DNA from: Scleromitrula shiraiana
Lineage: Eukaryota; Ascomycota; Leotiomycetes; Helotiales; Sclerotiniaceae
NCBI GenBank assembly: GCA_028455995.1
Contig: JABELC010000004.1
Location: 3,160,501 to 3,224,500, forward strand
Reading direction: 5' to 3'
Length of the DNA stretch: 64,000 nucleotides
Shown: in pieces, positions 37,811 to 50,032 of the stretch
How the letters are laid out: every line of letters starts with the position of its first letter
How positions within the stretch are numbered: the stretch's first letter is position 1
Notes under the pieces: model-generated
What the model saw: the letters and a program-made list of their open reading frames with translations, nothing else
Database searches by the model: none
What the model was told of the DNA's origin: nothing
Translations under genes and position numbers: made by a program

Positions 37811-38006
37811 ACTTATATTTATATTTATACTTATACTTATATTTATATTTATATTTATATTTATATTTATATTTATATTTATATTTATATTTATATTTAT
37901 ATTTATATTTATATTTATATTTATATTTATATTTATATTTATATTTATATTTATATTTATATTTATATTTATATTTATATTTATATTTATATTTATACTT
38001 ATACTT
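37811..38006. repeat. TTTATA hexanucleotide array (~195 bp)
   Basis: More than thirty nearly perfect TTTATA copies, with a few TTATAC variants at both ends. It is the longest simple repeat of the window. Such a tract easily melts and changes length; its true length in the genome may differ from the assembly. Confidence 0.95.
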
Positions 38007-38048
38007 ACTAAATATATGATGTAGTAAGAGGGAGGAATTTATTTGGTT

Positions 38049-38068
38049 CGCTCGTTCGCGAGCGAGCG
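38049..38068. repeat. GC-rich 20-bp palindrome
   Basis: CGCTCGTTCGCGAGCGAGCG is self-complementary except for one position pair. It is notable because it is CpG-dense inside AT-rich DNA. Confidence 0.6.
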
Positions 38069-38091
38069 ATTGATACTATATCGTACCTGCC

Positions 38092-38108
38092 ATACATACA
38101 TACATACA

Positions 38109-38138
<30 letters not shown>
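38092..38138. repeat. CATA tetranucleotide array
   Basis: About eleven copies of CATA followed by a TATATA tract. Confidence 0.95.
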
Positions 38139-38144
<6 letters not shown>

Positions 38145-38222
38145 TACATAAGGTACGAGATTCAGCATAACACGATATAACCATGTGACAAACAAACAAA
38201 ACACAAACCAAAAAAAAATTTC

Positions 38223-38249
38223 ATGTAGGTACCCGACTCGTACCTACAT
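38223..38249. repeat. 10-bp inverted repeat around a 7-nt loop
   Basis: ATGTAGGTAC pairs with GTACCTACAT. A further copy of CGTACCTACA follows near 38306 and a related CGTACCTG lies near 38083, so the motif recurs locally. Confidence 0.6.
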
Positions 38250-39481
38250 TTTCCTCTCGGGTTTTCTATTTGTTGATTTTTTTATTTTTTTTTTATTTTT
38301 TTTTTCGTACCTACATCTTTTGGTGGCTGGTCGTATCTCTTTTTTTTTTTTTTTAGTTTTTTTGCATAAATTAATGGATGGATGACTTGACATGACTTGA
38401 TATGATATGACATGATATGATATGATATGACTTATTATCTGTGGTATGCTCAGCTGATGGATCGATGGATGGATAGATGGATGGGATACCGAGGTTCAAT
38501 CAATCATCCATCAATTATCAATTCTCAATTATACATATAAATATAAATATATATACATAACCTAAACCTAAACCAAACACCCAATATCACACAAACACGA
38601 TATATACAGTACGCAGGTACGTTAATCTTCTACTCAATACTCAATACTCAATACTCAACTCACTCGAGTATACATACATACGTATATACGTCCCGATACA
38701 TCCTCGTTCTATCCACTGGCTGGTTTATCCACTGGCTGGTCTATCTTATGGGTTTTGTGTGGTGGTGGATTTGTGTAGTGGTGGATTTGTAAAGAATTGT
38801 ATATATATATATGCTGTATATACTGTATATATATGACTGATTGCTTCTCGTGTTGCATTCATTGTATGTATGTATGTATGTATGTATGTATGTACTCTTC
38901 GTTCTATTCATTTAATATTATACTCTCATGATGTACATGATGTATATGATTTACTTGATGTACATGATTTACTGTCTAATTGACAGTATACGGTATGGTA
39001 TCCGGTATCCGATATATATATTTAACTGAGAATACTTTATTTTATTTTATTTTATTTTATTGCGTATCGACCAACTACTTCTACTTCTTTCTACTTCTGT
39101 ATCTGTATATATATTACACCTGAACATTGATATTGATATTAACATTGATATTGATATCTCAAAACTCTTCTTCTACTTCTACTTCTACTTCTACCTATAT
39201 AATCTTCATACATGTTTCCTTTACTTAAAGCGTACGTAAGATATTATAAGATATGATATGAATGAATTGAACACCGCGTTGCTGTTGCTGTTGCTGTGTA
39301 TTAGATATACAACAGATATACAACAATCCCTCTAAATAAAAACATAATAAAAAAAAATTGAATAAAATAAAATAAAATAATAAAAAACAATTAAAGCACA
39401 AAACATGAACACCGCATCGCTATATATTAAATATACAACTATTCGCTTTTATATATATCATAATAATAATAATATAAAATA

Positions 39482-40529
39482 TAATTTATTCAATTGATTA
39501 ATTAATGATTGTATACTCGGTTAAATTAAAATTGAAGCACGCGCAAATTACCGAAAAAACCCTCAAAATCGATGATTTTATATAAATCACCTCTTGCGCT
39601 GATGTAAATAAATCGATCAATTATTTATAAAATTATTTAAAATTTTAAATTTGAATTATTTTTATATTGAAATATTTATTATTAATATATAAAGATTAAA
39701 TAATGATTTAAAAATTTATAATATTTATTTAAATATAAAATAAAAATTATATAAAAATATTATAATTTTAATTTAATTTAAATCAAGTAAATTATCATAT
39801 TAAGAAATAATAAAGATATATATAAATATATAAAAAACAAACTTTTATTTGATATAAATATTATATATATTAAAAATATATAAAAAATATAATATAATAA
39901 AATTAAAAAAAATATATATAGTATTTATAAGCATTAAACATCATTATAATTTCGATTTTTAAAAATCATTAAAATCACTTCAAATTTTTATATATAATAA
40001 TTTATATCTTCATAATTATTATATTAAAATATTATTTAATATAATTTTGATTTGAATGAATTATTAAGATTTTTAAAGATTTTAAAAAGTTAAAAATACT
40101 CCTAAAACTTCGATTTTTCAAGACTATTATATTATATTTTAATATATAATATTTATATCAAATAAAAGTTCTTTTTCTATATATTTAATAATATATCTTC
40201 ATTATTTCTTAATATAATAATTTGTTTGATTTAAATTAAATTAAAATTATAGTATTTTTATATAATTTTTACTTTATATTTAATTAAATATTATAAATTT
40301 TAAAATAACTATTTAACCTTTCAATTTTAATAATAAATATTTCAATATAAAAATAATTCAACTTAAAAATTTTAAATAATTCTATAAATAATTGATCGAT
40401 TTATTTACGTCAGCGTAAGAGGTGTTTTATATAAAATCGTCGATTTTGAGGCGATTCGCTTATTTTGCGCGTGCTTCAATTTTAATTTAACCGAGTATAA
40501 TTTATCCAATTGATTAATCAATGAATGTA
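39482..40529. repeat. 32-bp direct repeats flanking a palindrome
   Basis: 39482-39513 and 40498-40529 are the same 32-bp sequence in direct orientation (29 of 32 identical; two of three differences are T/C). They abut both ends of the palindromic element exactly. Each copy holds the perfect or once-mutated palindrome ATTGATTAATCAAT. Confidence 0.75.
39514..40497. mobile_element. Palindromic foldback (long-TIR) element, 984 bp
   Basis: The two ends are long inverted repeats of about 385 bp with roughly nine in ten bases matching, starting TACTCGGTTAAATTAAAATT on one side and its complement ending CCGAGTA on the other. About 215 bp of AT-rich unpaired DNA lies in the middle. The tips (GAAGCACGCGCAAA) are GC-richer than the interior. 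No open frame exists, so it is non-autonomous. TA occurs at both borders, as in Tc1/mariner-like elements, but the larger flanking duplication is not explained by that. Mismatches between arms are largely transitions, suggesting RIP. Confidence 0.75.
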
Positions 40530-40933
40530 TATAGCATACTAAGCTCGCTTATACTACATCATAATACTGACAATAAAATAGATATATATATAATAATACC
40601 TTTAATTTAAAGTAAAGTAATACAATCAATTAATCAATTTGAATTTGAATTAATATTTTATATTTCTTCCCCCTGTTTTTTTAATAAAGATATATTTCTT
40701 ATATTCAAGTTCGTGTATTCATTTATTTATATATACATACATATATCTATCATATAAATAGCTAGCTAGTTGACTAAATAACTGTACTTGCTTCAAGTTG
40801 TATTTATCACTGATATTTCGAGATCAACGAGGAGACTCAGGCTCGTATGAAATGAGCGTGAAATTTATCGAATACTAGTAGTATGTCAAGGTATTTATGA
40901 TGGAAATTATTGTATTGTATTGTATTGTATTGT
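40530..40933. other. AT-rich spacer between two elements
   Basis: No gene is seen. It contains AT-rich DNA and a TTGTA/TTGTAT pentamer run at about 40910-40933 directly at the left end of the next element. Confidence 0.5.
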
Positions 40934-41876
40934 CCCTACGGTATCACCTATTCAGGGATTTCTTAAATATCATTTAAGGAAGAAAATTTTTCATTATAAC
41001 TTAAATTTTAATTATATTATAAATTGATTTTTAGAAAGTGATTTTTTATTAATACAAATTCAATTTAGATTTTTAGATTTATTTTGAGTAATTGTATAAA
41101 ATTAGATTAATATAATGTTTATATATAAAATTAATGTATTTCTATTTATATTTATATATAAAATTATATTTATATATAAAATTAATACATTTTTATTTTT
41201 AAATTTGTTATATATTATAATATTAGTATATATTAATAATTGATATACTTTATTATTTTTTAATTTAGTTAATATATTAAAACTAATTTCATACTTTTTT
41301 ATTATTAATATATTTAAACTAATATTAATATATATAAAAAAATAATATAAATATATCTTCAAATTTTATAGAAAATCATTTATATTTTAATAAAATTATT
41401 GATTCATAAAAAATAAAGTTAAAATTAATTAAAAATGATTAAGGCCTTATAGCCTAAAGTCTTATAGCCTAAAGCCTTATAGTCTAAGACTATAAGACCT
41501 AAAGCTATATTTATATAGATTAGATTAAATTGATAAAAAGTTAAATAAATTTTTAATCAATAAAAATCTATTAAAAAATTGAATAACTCTATAATATAAA
41601 ATTAACGATAATATTATTTTAAATATAGCTTTAAATTTAATAATGAATTTTAATTAAAGTTTATTTAAATTTTATTTGAGATTAATCTTTAAATTTAAAC
41701 TTTAAAATTAATTTATATTATATAAAATTCAATTTTTAATTAATTATAAATTTAATACATTAATATTTAAAATTTTAATATACTCAAACATTAAAATGGC
41801 CGATTTCCTAAAGTTTATTTAGGGAAGTCATTGAATTCTATTCAGGTTCGCTCCCTGAATACGTGATACCGTAGGG
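40934..41876. mobile_element. Non-autonomous TIR element, 943 bp
   Basis: The left end reads CCCTACGGTATCACCTATTC and the right end is its reverse complement with one mismatch over 25 bp. Subterminal sequences also match inversely (TTTCTTAAAT... against the right side around 41800-41830) with transition-type differences. TGT occurs on both flanks (40931-40933 and 41877-41879), a possible 3-bp target duplication. The interior is over 80 percent AT and lacks coding capacity. At 41440-41505 it carries three tandem copies of CTTATAGCCTAAAG and a 21-bp near-palindrome. The superfamily is not clear; three-base duplications occur in PIF/Harbinger and CACTA elements. Confidence 0.75.
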
Positions 41877-42507
41877 TGTGTGGTGTGGAGGCGTGATGAT
41901 GGATCTGGTGCTGGTGGTTGCTATTTTTATAAGAAATAGATGGATGGATGGACTCGGAACTTGGATGATGTGAAAATTTGAAATATTAGATGGATAGTAG
42001 TAGTTGTAGTAGATAAAAGTATATATTAGTATATATATTAGATGAGATTATGATGGATATTTGATATAGATATAGATATAAATATATAAAATAAAAAGGA
42101 ACAGACTCAGAGAAAGAAAAGAAAACGCCAAAGCGACAACAGCCACGACGACGACAATGACAATAAGAAAGGGATACCAGAGTCCAAGAAGCGCTGGTTG
42201 GAAGTATGCTAGCTATTAACAAGATATATATACAGAGTACTAGTAGATGAAATGATAATGGGGTATACATGTAAAGAAGATTATATGAATAAAAAGGAAG
42301 GCGTGAGATTCAAGGGTTCAAAGATTCAAGGTAGGGAAAAAGAAGATGATGAGGGAATTTGTAATGAAATCGTCAAGGCTCTTTCAAAGCTTGTATTCGT
42401 AGGTTAATGTGTTTGGTTGGGGGGGTTATCGGTAGGTAGATTAATGAGATGGTTTTGGGTGAGTAGGGTTGGGAAATGGAGGTTGGGTGTAGAGGGGATA
42501 TGAGAGA

Positions 42508-42509
<2 letters not shown>

Positions 42510-42543
<34 letters not shown>
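42510..42543. repeat. Poly(G) tract of 34 bases
   Basis: Uninterrupted G34 preceded by GAGAGAGA. It could form G-quadruplex structures, or be a sequencing or assembly artefact of a long homopolymer. Confidence 0.9.
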
Positions 42544-42544
<1 letters not shown>

Positions 42545-43213
42545 ATTTGGTAAGGGGGGGCGTATTGGGATGGTGATACTAATAGATATGGATGTAGAAA
42601 TTGGGAGTTGATAAATCATAATGATAATTATAGTGGATTGATTTGTATGTATGGAAAGTTTAATAATTATGGTTATAATGAAATTCATTGTATTGTTATT
42701 TTTCTTTAGATATGTATTAGATATTTTGTATGGAATTGAATTACTTCATAGTAAATATTACATATATACAAGACAGACATAGATATAAATATATATATAA
42801 TTATATCAAAAAGCGAAAAAGAAAAGGATCGTTTACTAGAATCTAGATTCTCCATCCTTATCTGCGAGTTTGATGGATACAATGCAATGTAAGATGAGGG
42901 AAACTTGGTTTAGATTTATGTAGTGGATTTTTTGATTGGATTGAAAGGGGAGATCAAATGGTGGGATATGGTTGGGAAGGAAGAGGAGGATGAAGAGTTA
43001 ATTCAAGTTCTGAATGATTTTTGCGTCTGAAATCTTCCATTCCAGAGCAAGGTTATAAATACTATCTAGTAAAAGATATTAATTTGATGTGGATTTTTGA
43101 AAGTTCGAATTTGGACAATTCCGTTTATTTTAGGATGGTGCTGGTTGGAGGACCGTTGGTGTGGAGGGAGAGAGGTATCTATGTTTGTGAGTGTATTGGG
43201 TGGATGGGGTGAA

Positions 43214-43293
43214 AGGATGTGGTGGAGGAGAAGGATGCGGAGGAGAAGGATGCGGAGGAGAAGGATGCGGAGGAGAAGGATGTGGAGGAGAAG
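43214..43293. repeat. 15-bp tandem repeat array
   Basis: About five copies of AAGGATGCGGAGGAG with TGTGG/TGCGG variants. The purine-rich strand is the plus strand. Confidence 0.9.
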
Positions 43294-45022
43294 GAATGGG
43301 ATAGATGCCAATGAATGATTGACGGATAAATAAATTAATGATAACAATATGAAGTGAAGAAGTAAATGGAATAGATGATTTTAATAACAACAAAAAGAAC
43401 AAAGAGGAAGTAAGTAGAGGTTGGGTATAAGATATCAGGAAAAAGGATTTCGCGTTGGTGTTATAGGGGGAATTAATCCTCAATACGTGTTTTGCTATTT
43501 CGGCAATGTTTTGATTTATGAATGGAGAGAAAAGAGGTATATAAGGAGGAGAGGGTTTATATAATCAGGTTCTGTAGGATGGGGGCAGTATGGTGGGGTG
43601 GATGTTTAGACTTTGAGAGTGAATATGTGATGATGGAGAGGTTAATCTGGAAGCGAGGATAATGACTAGGAGAGTGGTGAATGATAGGGGGTAGATGAGA
43701 TCATATGGAGAAGTATAAATTCAAGTGGTTTTGTATTAAGTTTAGAAGATAAAGGCTTTTTAATGGGGGGAGGTTGGATTCCGTCAGGCAAGAGAAAGAA
43801 AGAAGTCTTTAAGAAGCAATATGAAAGTGAGCAGAGGTGCTTCAATGGATAGAGAATAATATGATTCATTAACTTATTTGTATGCAAGATTCTTTCCACG
43901 ACAGCAACACTATCAAATAAATAACAAAGAAATCCATCATCAACAACAAGAACCCCCAAAGACTTGTCAACTCTAAATAGATGACCAGATGAAAGTCCTT
44001 AACATATCGTTTACATCGCACCTGTATCTCCAAGCCTATCACAACATCTCTACTCCTTGCCTCATAATCTTCTTTTGTTCTTGGACTTTTTGTTATGCTG
44101 TATAGGGGGGAGAGATGAGTGAGGGATAAGGAGGGGTTTTATAGTAGTGTGGAGTTTGGGTTTGTGTGGTGAGAGTGATGGAGATGGAGATTGATTGAAA
44201 AAGAAGGGGTATTGGGTTGGAGATAGTGGGGGGGTGAATGTGATAGTGTAGAAAGGGATGGGGGGAGAGGGGAAAGAGTAGTGGATGGTATGTATGCATG
44301 GATGGTGTTGCATGTTGTTGGAAAGTATACGGATATTACTGGCGGAGTTGGTTGGATTGATGAATGAACTTGTGATGAAAAGTTCGAAATTTAGTACTAA
44401 GGTATAAATTAAGTGTTCTTAAGATTTTCTTTTCTGATAATCACAGTATTGTACACAAGTGTACTCTAATAGACTCTAGGTAATAGTGGGCTCGGGTGTG
44501 CTGAAGTAGTGTAAGCTCTATATAAGGTGAATGATGAGAAAGAGTAGAGTAGAGGAAGTTATAAGAAGACTGAGTATCTGGGATCAAAAGAAGAGAAGAT
44601 AATGGGCGTAAATACTTTGGATAGTAATAACAATAACAACAAATACCCAAATAGCAATAGCACTTCAAACAAACCCTCTAATCCTTCTAATCAATAATGA
44701 AATATACTCTCCCTCTCTATTGTTGACGATAACAACTGAATCAACAACGATAGATATGTTCCCGTGAGAAATAAGGAAAGAAAGACAGAGAAGTGAAACA
44801 TAATATCATATTTATATACCAGAATCTCACATCTCCAACAACCAAACCAAAATTTTCATTCCCATACCTCATTTTCATTTTCGCTTGAGCTAGATTGAAG
44901 ATCCATGAGTAGAGATGTGGAACGGAGTGGATGTAATACATACAACTAAGGAATGATTAACGCATAAGACCCGAACCTACCCCGGTTATTGCTCAACCAT
45001 CATTTGAGATATGCAAAAAATC

Positions 45023-45107
45023 CTCTTCTCTTCTCTTCTCTTCTCTTCTCTTCTCTTCTCTTCTCTTCTCTTCTCTTCTCTTCTCTTCTCTTCTCTTCTC
45101 TTCTCTC
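45023..45107. repeat. TCTTC pentanucleotide array
   Basis: About sixteen perfect copies of the pyrimidine pentamer, ending in TCTCTCT. Confidence 0.95.
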
Positions 45108-45810
45108 TCTTGCCTTGTCTATGTGCAATAGTGAGATTTGGCCAATAGGCTTTATTTGTTATATGCAACGCAAATAAAGGTTGTATAATGTAACGGTGGT
45201 GCGAGGTGCGAGGTGTAGTGGCGGTCAGCGATTATACATTATGTTGATGATGATGATAGATGTGAAATAATTGGTTAATTTAGTCCTTGGGCTGTGAAAT
45301 ATCATGTGGGCTGGATGGGTAGGCTTATATATCCATCAGGTCTTCGATGAGACTTGGGGAAGTGAGCGGATAGGTAGACAGGTAAGTAGTTTATTCAAAC
45401 TATATATAGACCACACACACACACACGCAAACATCGGTATCAAGTAAGTATCAACCCTTCAGCACAATACAGCGCAGCCCAGCCTAGCATAACACAACAC
45501 AACAAGATCATTGGATATCACCGTTTCCTCCCCTTCGCTTCTCTTCTCCCCGATTCTATAAACTAATAATCAGGAATGAATCATCCACACACCCATCTAT
45601 CCATCCACAAACCTACCAACACACCCTCCAACCTATGTAGATGCCGGAACAGATGCAAATATCATATCAATACGATATCCAACGCAACGCAACGCCACAC
45701 TATGCATGTCAGAATTCCAAGCCAAATGCTATGCATTTCAATTCAATTCGTTCCAATCGAACCAATTACCCATCACACGCTATAGTGGGAATGATATATC
45801 GATATTAAAG

Positions 45811-48800
45811 TTAATATATACCCTGAGTGCGATATTGGAAAGTATCATATCTATCACCAAATCATTAGAAACCATGCAACCGCAGCTCAAAAGCCGGAGA
45901 AAAGAGAGAGAACTTACAATCTAGTATAATAACTTCCCAAACTCTTCCCAATCAAATCAGTTTCCACAAACTGTTCCGCCTCATCTGCACTCATCTGCAA
46001 TTGAAACCTTTGTCTCAAGCTATTAGTAGCCTGAGCCACGCCATAGGAATAACATGGCATTTTTGATTCGCGACCCATCATACTGACAAGATCGATTAGA
46101 TTGTCGGCTGATCTACGTAGTGCTATTTTTGACAATTATGTTAGTAATTCGATAACACGATATATGCATATTATATAAAGAGGACAGAGAGTTAAAGATG
46201 ATAAGATGAGTACAACATACCTTGAAAAGCCATCTTACACAACTTTTTATAATCATTAAAAGCTTCCGATCCCACCCCACCAAGAACATCCACATAATCC
46301 TGAGTCAACTTAAATGGAGCAGCTTCGAATCCCACCGAGCCAGGAGAATTCGATAACATGAATCCGAAATCAATATGGATAATATGTCCCTCATTATCAA
46401 TGAGTACATTACCATTATGACGATCTTTCAATTGAAGAACATAAGAGATGATACTATAAGCCGCCAGAGATCTTTTAAAAGCATCTTCCGCAGCTTTATA
46501 AGCATCACTTTCTGGTGGGCCAAACGTCTTAACGAAATGATCTTTCAGCGTGGCGATTCTCCCCTTTGGATTCTTCCCAGATTCAATCGTAGCAAGCGTG
46601 AGACTCCTCTTTAGAGAATGTAATGAAACACCATTGGTGATAGTTTCAATGAGCCCAGAAGATTCTCCCGTGACCAAAATCCGCATTCGTTTTACCCATA
46701 CGGGTGTTGCAGCATCTTGCCAAATCTTATCACATACTTGAATCAATTGACATGCAAAAGCTTCTTGGCGTAAATCAGCTCCAGTCTTGACAATAACACT
46801 TAATACATCCCAATTTTTCATCCATCCGTATGGTGAAGATTTTCTTATTCTTTCTTTTTTGACGCTCCATGCTTCTCCAAAGGTTGCGGCACTAGGATCA
46901 TCTCTATCACCCTTCCTTTGAACACCACCGGTCTTTTGATCATTTTCCATTCGAGCTGCACCAGCTCCTGTATTGAGTTCGGTATCAGGTGGTGATTCTT
47001 CCTCTATGTCTTCTGGTACTACACTCGCAGCTGCTGCATTTGCATTGGCCATGATCATATCGAATGTTTGAGAGTTATTTTCTTCTGATTCGAAACTTTG
47101 TTCTTCTAAACTCTGCATACTTGCTATAATCTTAGCACGAATGGTAGCAACTTCACTCTTAGGTCTCTTCCCACTAGTAGATTCAAGTTGTGCAAGCATT
47201 TGGGATGCAGCTCTCATATGAGTAGCAAGAGCAGAAAAATCAGGTTGATCTGGAGCACCCGATCTACCAGCACCAGGGAATGTCATTTTCCTTCTTGGTG
47301 TTGGACTACTCGATCTAGATGTTTCTGTTCCGGAAGTTCTGGGCGTCGCGAGTCCGGATGCACTTGATAGAGTCGTTGTACCACTCGATATTCGAGCTGT
47401 TCGTGATATTCCGAGCCCGACGTTTTCTCTCGATGTTTGTGTATCCTCATCAGTAGCTTTGATTAGAGGTGAGCTACCCAAATCTCCTGAAGTTGGTTCG
47501 AAAACGCTATCCGGTGTAGCGCCTGGACTTTTGATACCATTGAAATTTGTTGATCTAGAGGATTCTGAAAGATCAAATATTCGTCTTCTATTAGATACCT
47601 GTTCGGATACTAATCGACTTAAAACACGCTCGTTATCTAAGGTGTCCGGATCAAATGAAAAGTCCTCTCGCAAAACCTCCACCATCAAAAGGTACGGTAC
47701 CTTCTCGGCACTATTGAGAACAGTTGCTTCTGCAGGATTAAGGCGTACAATTCGATGATGTCGACTCTTGCTAGGTATTCCATCAATAAGGGTAGCCGGG
47801 CATATAACTGGTATATCAACTTCGGCTGGGAGATCCTGTGCAATCAATGCAAGTTCAGCACGTAATGCGCTGAGACGCGCCGGTTTGGGCACAATAACTA
47901 ATCGATTGGATATATCTTCTAACGCATTAAGAAACAGGGTTTCGCAACGAAAATAGTTTTGCCTCAGTAATTTGACCTTTTCCTTGGAGCTCAGAGAAGC
48001 TGGAGTAATGAGTTTTCCGGAATGCGAGTATTGCGAATATCTCTTATTTATAGGTTCAGTCACTCGTGTGGGAAGTCCAGCTGTAACGGGTGTGGCAGGT
48101 CTGCTAGTAACATTTGGATTTCGTAATTCGGGAAGAGACGCTGAACTGAGATTTCTTGGATCCGATGCTTTCAAATCTAGATGTGTAGGACGTCGAAGAT
48201 CCGATGGTGCCTTTCCGGTTGATTTCGATGAGCTAGGTCTCGTCAAAGAATTTGCTCGAACAGAAGTCGGGGATATATCAGATGATAAACTTGGACTATT
48301 ATTCGCAGTGATCGCAATCCTTGGGCCATCTTTCGTCCTTCTCGTTCGTGTTGTCCCAGGTGTTACAGTATGACTTCGGACGATTTTTTGCGGTTGAGTC
48401 TGACTTGTATCTGCTATCACATCTCCTGTGCTTTGTGGTTTTCGTGCCTGCGCAATAGCCAATGGTCCAGCCCATTTTGGTAAAAAAGGCACAGCAATAC
48501 TTGCCAAAACAAAACTTGCTAATACTGTGACTGGCAATACATTCTCGTTGATCTTTTCATTCTTTGCAGAATCCGAACCTCCGAAGACAATGTGTTGGAC
48601 CTTGTTATAGACCCTCCTACATGTTTTGAATGCTTCGGATTGTGGATTCGAGGAAAGGTCGTGAAGATGTGTTTGCAATAGCCAAAAGGTCTGCGATCCT
48701 AATTAGTTCCTTATATCACTCTCCTTGAGGTCCCCTCAAAACACACCAATAAAGCCGCATTGACAGATTCCTCACATAAATCCAGAATGAATTCTTCCAA

Positions 48801-49077
48801 GGCCATAGACTCATTATCAACACTTATAATCAGATGGCATAATTGCGGCAAGAAGAACTCAATCTCCTCATAACTAAACTGTCGCAACTTCGAGCAAAGA
48901 ACATAGTGTATTCCGACATGGTTTGCATACCGTCTGTATACTCGAAGAATTAGGAATTAAATTTGCGACAGCATATGGAAAGGGGTAATTGGCATACGAT
49001 AGGTAAGCTACGGAAAGAAAGGGATTTTGATTGAAAACATCGGATTCGATAAAGCGTTTCAACAAATCCCAAGACAT
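45811..49077 (-). CDS. PIK1: Phosphatidylinositol 4-kinase PIK1
   Basis: The predicted protein is 993 aa in five exons (48998..49077, 48747..48933, 46221..48690, 45918..46122, 45811..45850); introns of 64, 56, 98 and 67 nt keep phase. It makes PI4P at the Golgi, needed for secretion. The first intron was placed because splicing restores the family sequence NPFLSVAYLSRYANHVGIHYVLC. The N-terminal lipid-kinase-unique helical region (RQFSYEEIEFFLPQLCHL) follows. A Ser/Thr/Pro-rich disordered middle contains a hydrophobic patch near residue 115. The catalytic domain starts SVIVKTGADLRQEAFACQ and has the catalytic-loop sequence LKDRHNGNVLIDNEGHIIHIDFGFML. The end, SLGSYYTRLYDTFQYRTQGIY, is the conserved C-terminus of PI4KIII-beta enzymes. 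It is complete and near usual length. Confidence 0.95.
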
Positions 49078-50032
49078 TGGGGACTCGGGACCAGCTCTAT
49101 AATCTGCCTAATTCTTGGTTGGTGTATAATGAGTACAGTATGGGGAAGTGTATAAGGTCAAAGGGTTTGAGGGGTTGAGGCGCAATGCCTCTAATGAGCT
49201 CGGCATTAACAGATTGTATGAATTATAAGTATCATGACTATGTGAGCCATATGAGAGTGAAGAAGGAAGAAAATGATTGTGATATTTGAGAAGAACTGGA
49301 GGATTTTTGTATTGTATGAGTGAGTAAAGTAGGTTGAGTAACGGCAGAATCGATCATTAATTCTAAAGCGGCCAGAGTGCAAATGCCCAGGCGGATGAAA
49401 TATATTGAATGCCTGAGGCATACAGACTTTTATAGTGCGGTTCAGCCTTAACGGTTTCTAGTGCCATGATTGGATAGGAGTACTTTATAGAAGATAGCCG
49501 AGGCTGTTCTGAATTATGTTTAAATAAGGATGAATATCAAAGATTTTAGGGCTAAGAAGTAAAACTCAAGACGAACTACTAGTATTGAGGCAAGGCATAC
49601 GTTGACGAATCTAACCATTAGAACAAGAGTAGTATATTGCGATGACTAAATTCATACACCAAGAGCAAATATGCAGCATATTTACCTTTTGTAACAGAGG
49701 AATTTAAGCGTAACGTATAGGCTGAGATGGTATTGACGCCCGAGACACCGCAAGAGCTAGGCGTTTCTTGAAGGATTCGGAATGAGAGCCACCGATCGTC
49801 TAAGTCTGAAATTGGAACAAAATCTCCCATAATACATACAATTTCATTCAAAGAAGGAAAACAAATTGATATTCCCTTCGTAATGACTACCTAGGTAGGT
49901 GACTATACATGCAAGACCCAAGTCCACTCTCTTCAATACGACTCTTATGTCTCTGCAAATCAAAAATTCTTGAAACACGCAACAAAGCCAATGAGTGAGT
50001 ATCTTCCCCCTCAAACACCAATATAAAGAGGT
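49078..50032. other. Intergenic between PIK1 and transporter
   Basis: This contains the PIK1 promoter and the 3' UTR of the sugar transporter, both on the minus strand. The short frames have no recognised product. No repeat is seen. Confidence 0.45.

Larger units (their letters stand above)
34483..39481. other. Gene-free, microsatellite-dense stretch
   Basis: No gene is supported here. The 5' part (34483-34600) contains a T-run and presumably the NC2-alpha promoter. Simple repeats occur every few hundred bases; the largest are listed separately. Apparent open frames with LYLYLY, FLIFLI or YRYRYR translations are repeat artefacts. Confidence 0.5.
41880..45810. other. Gene-free, repeat-rich intergenic stretch
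   Basis: No convincing gene is present. Purine-rich on the plus strand between about 42.3 and 44.3 kb, so minus-strand frames look Pro/Ser-rich without being real. It holds a 34-nt G tract, a 15-mer tandem array and a TCTTC array, listed separately. The right end is the 3' flank of PIK1. Confidence 0.5.

Noticed and set aside
37741..38024. Three overlapping frames of LY, FI and YI repeats
   Set aside because: They are the three readings of the TTTATA array.
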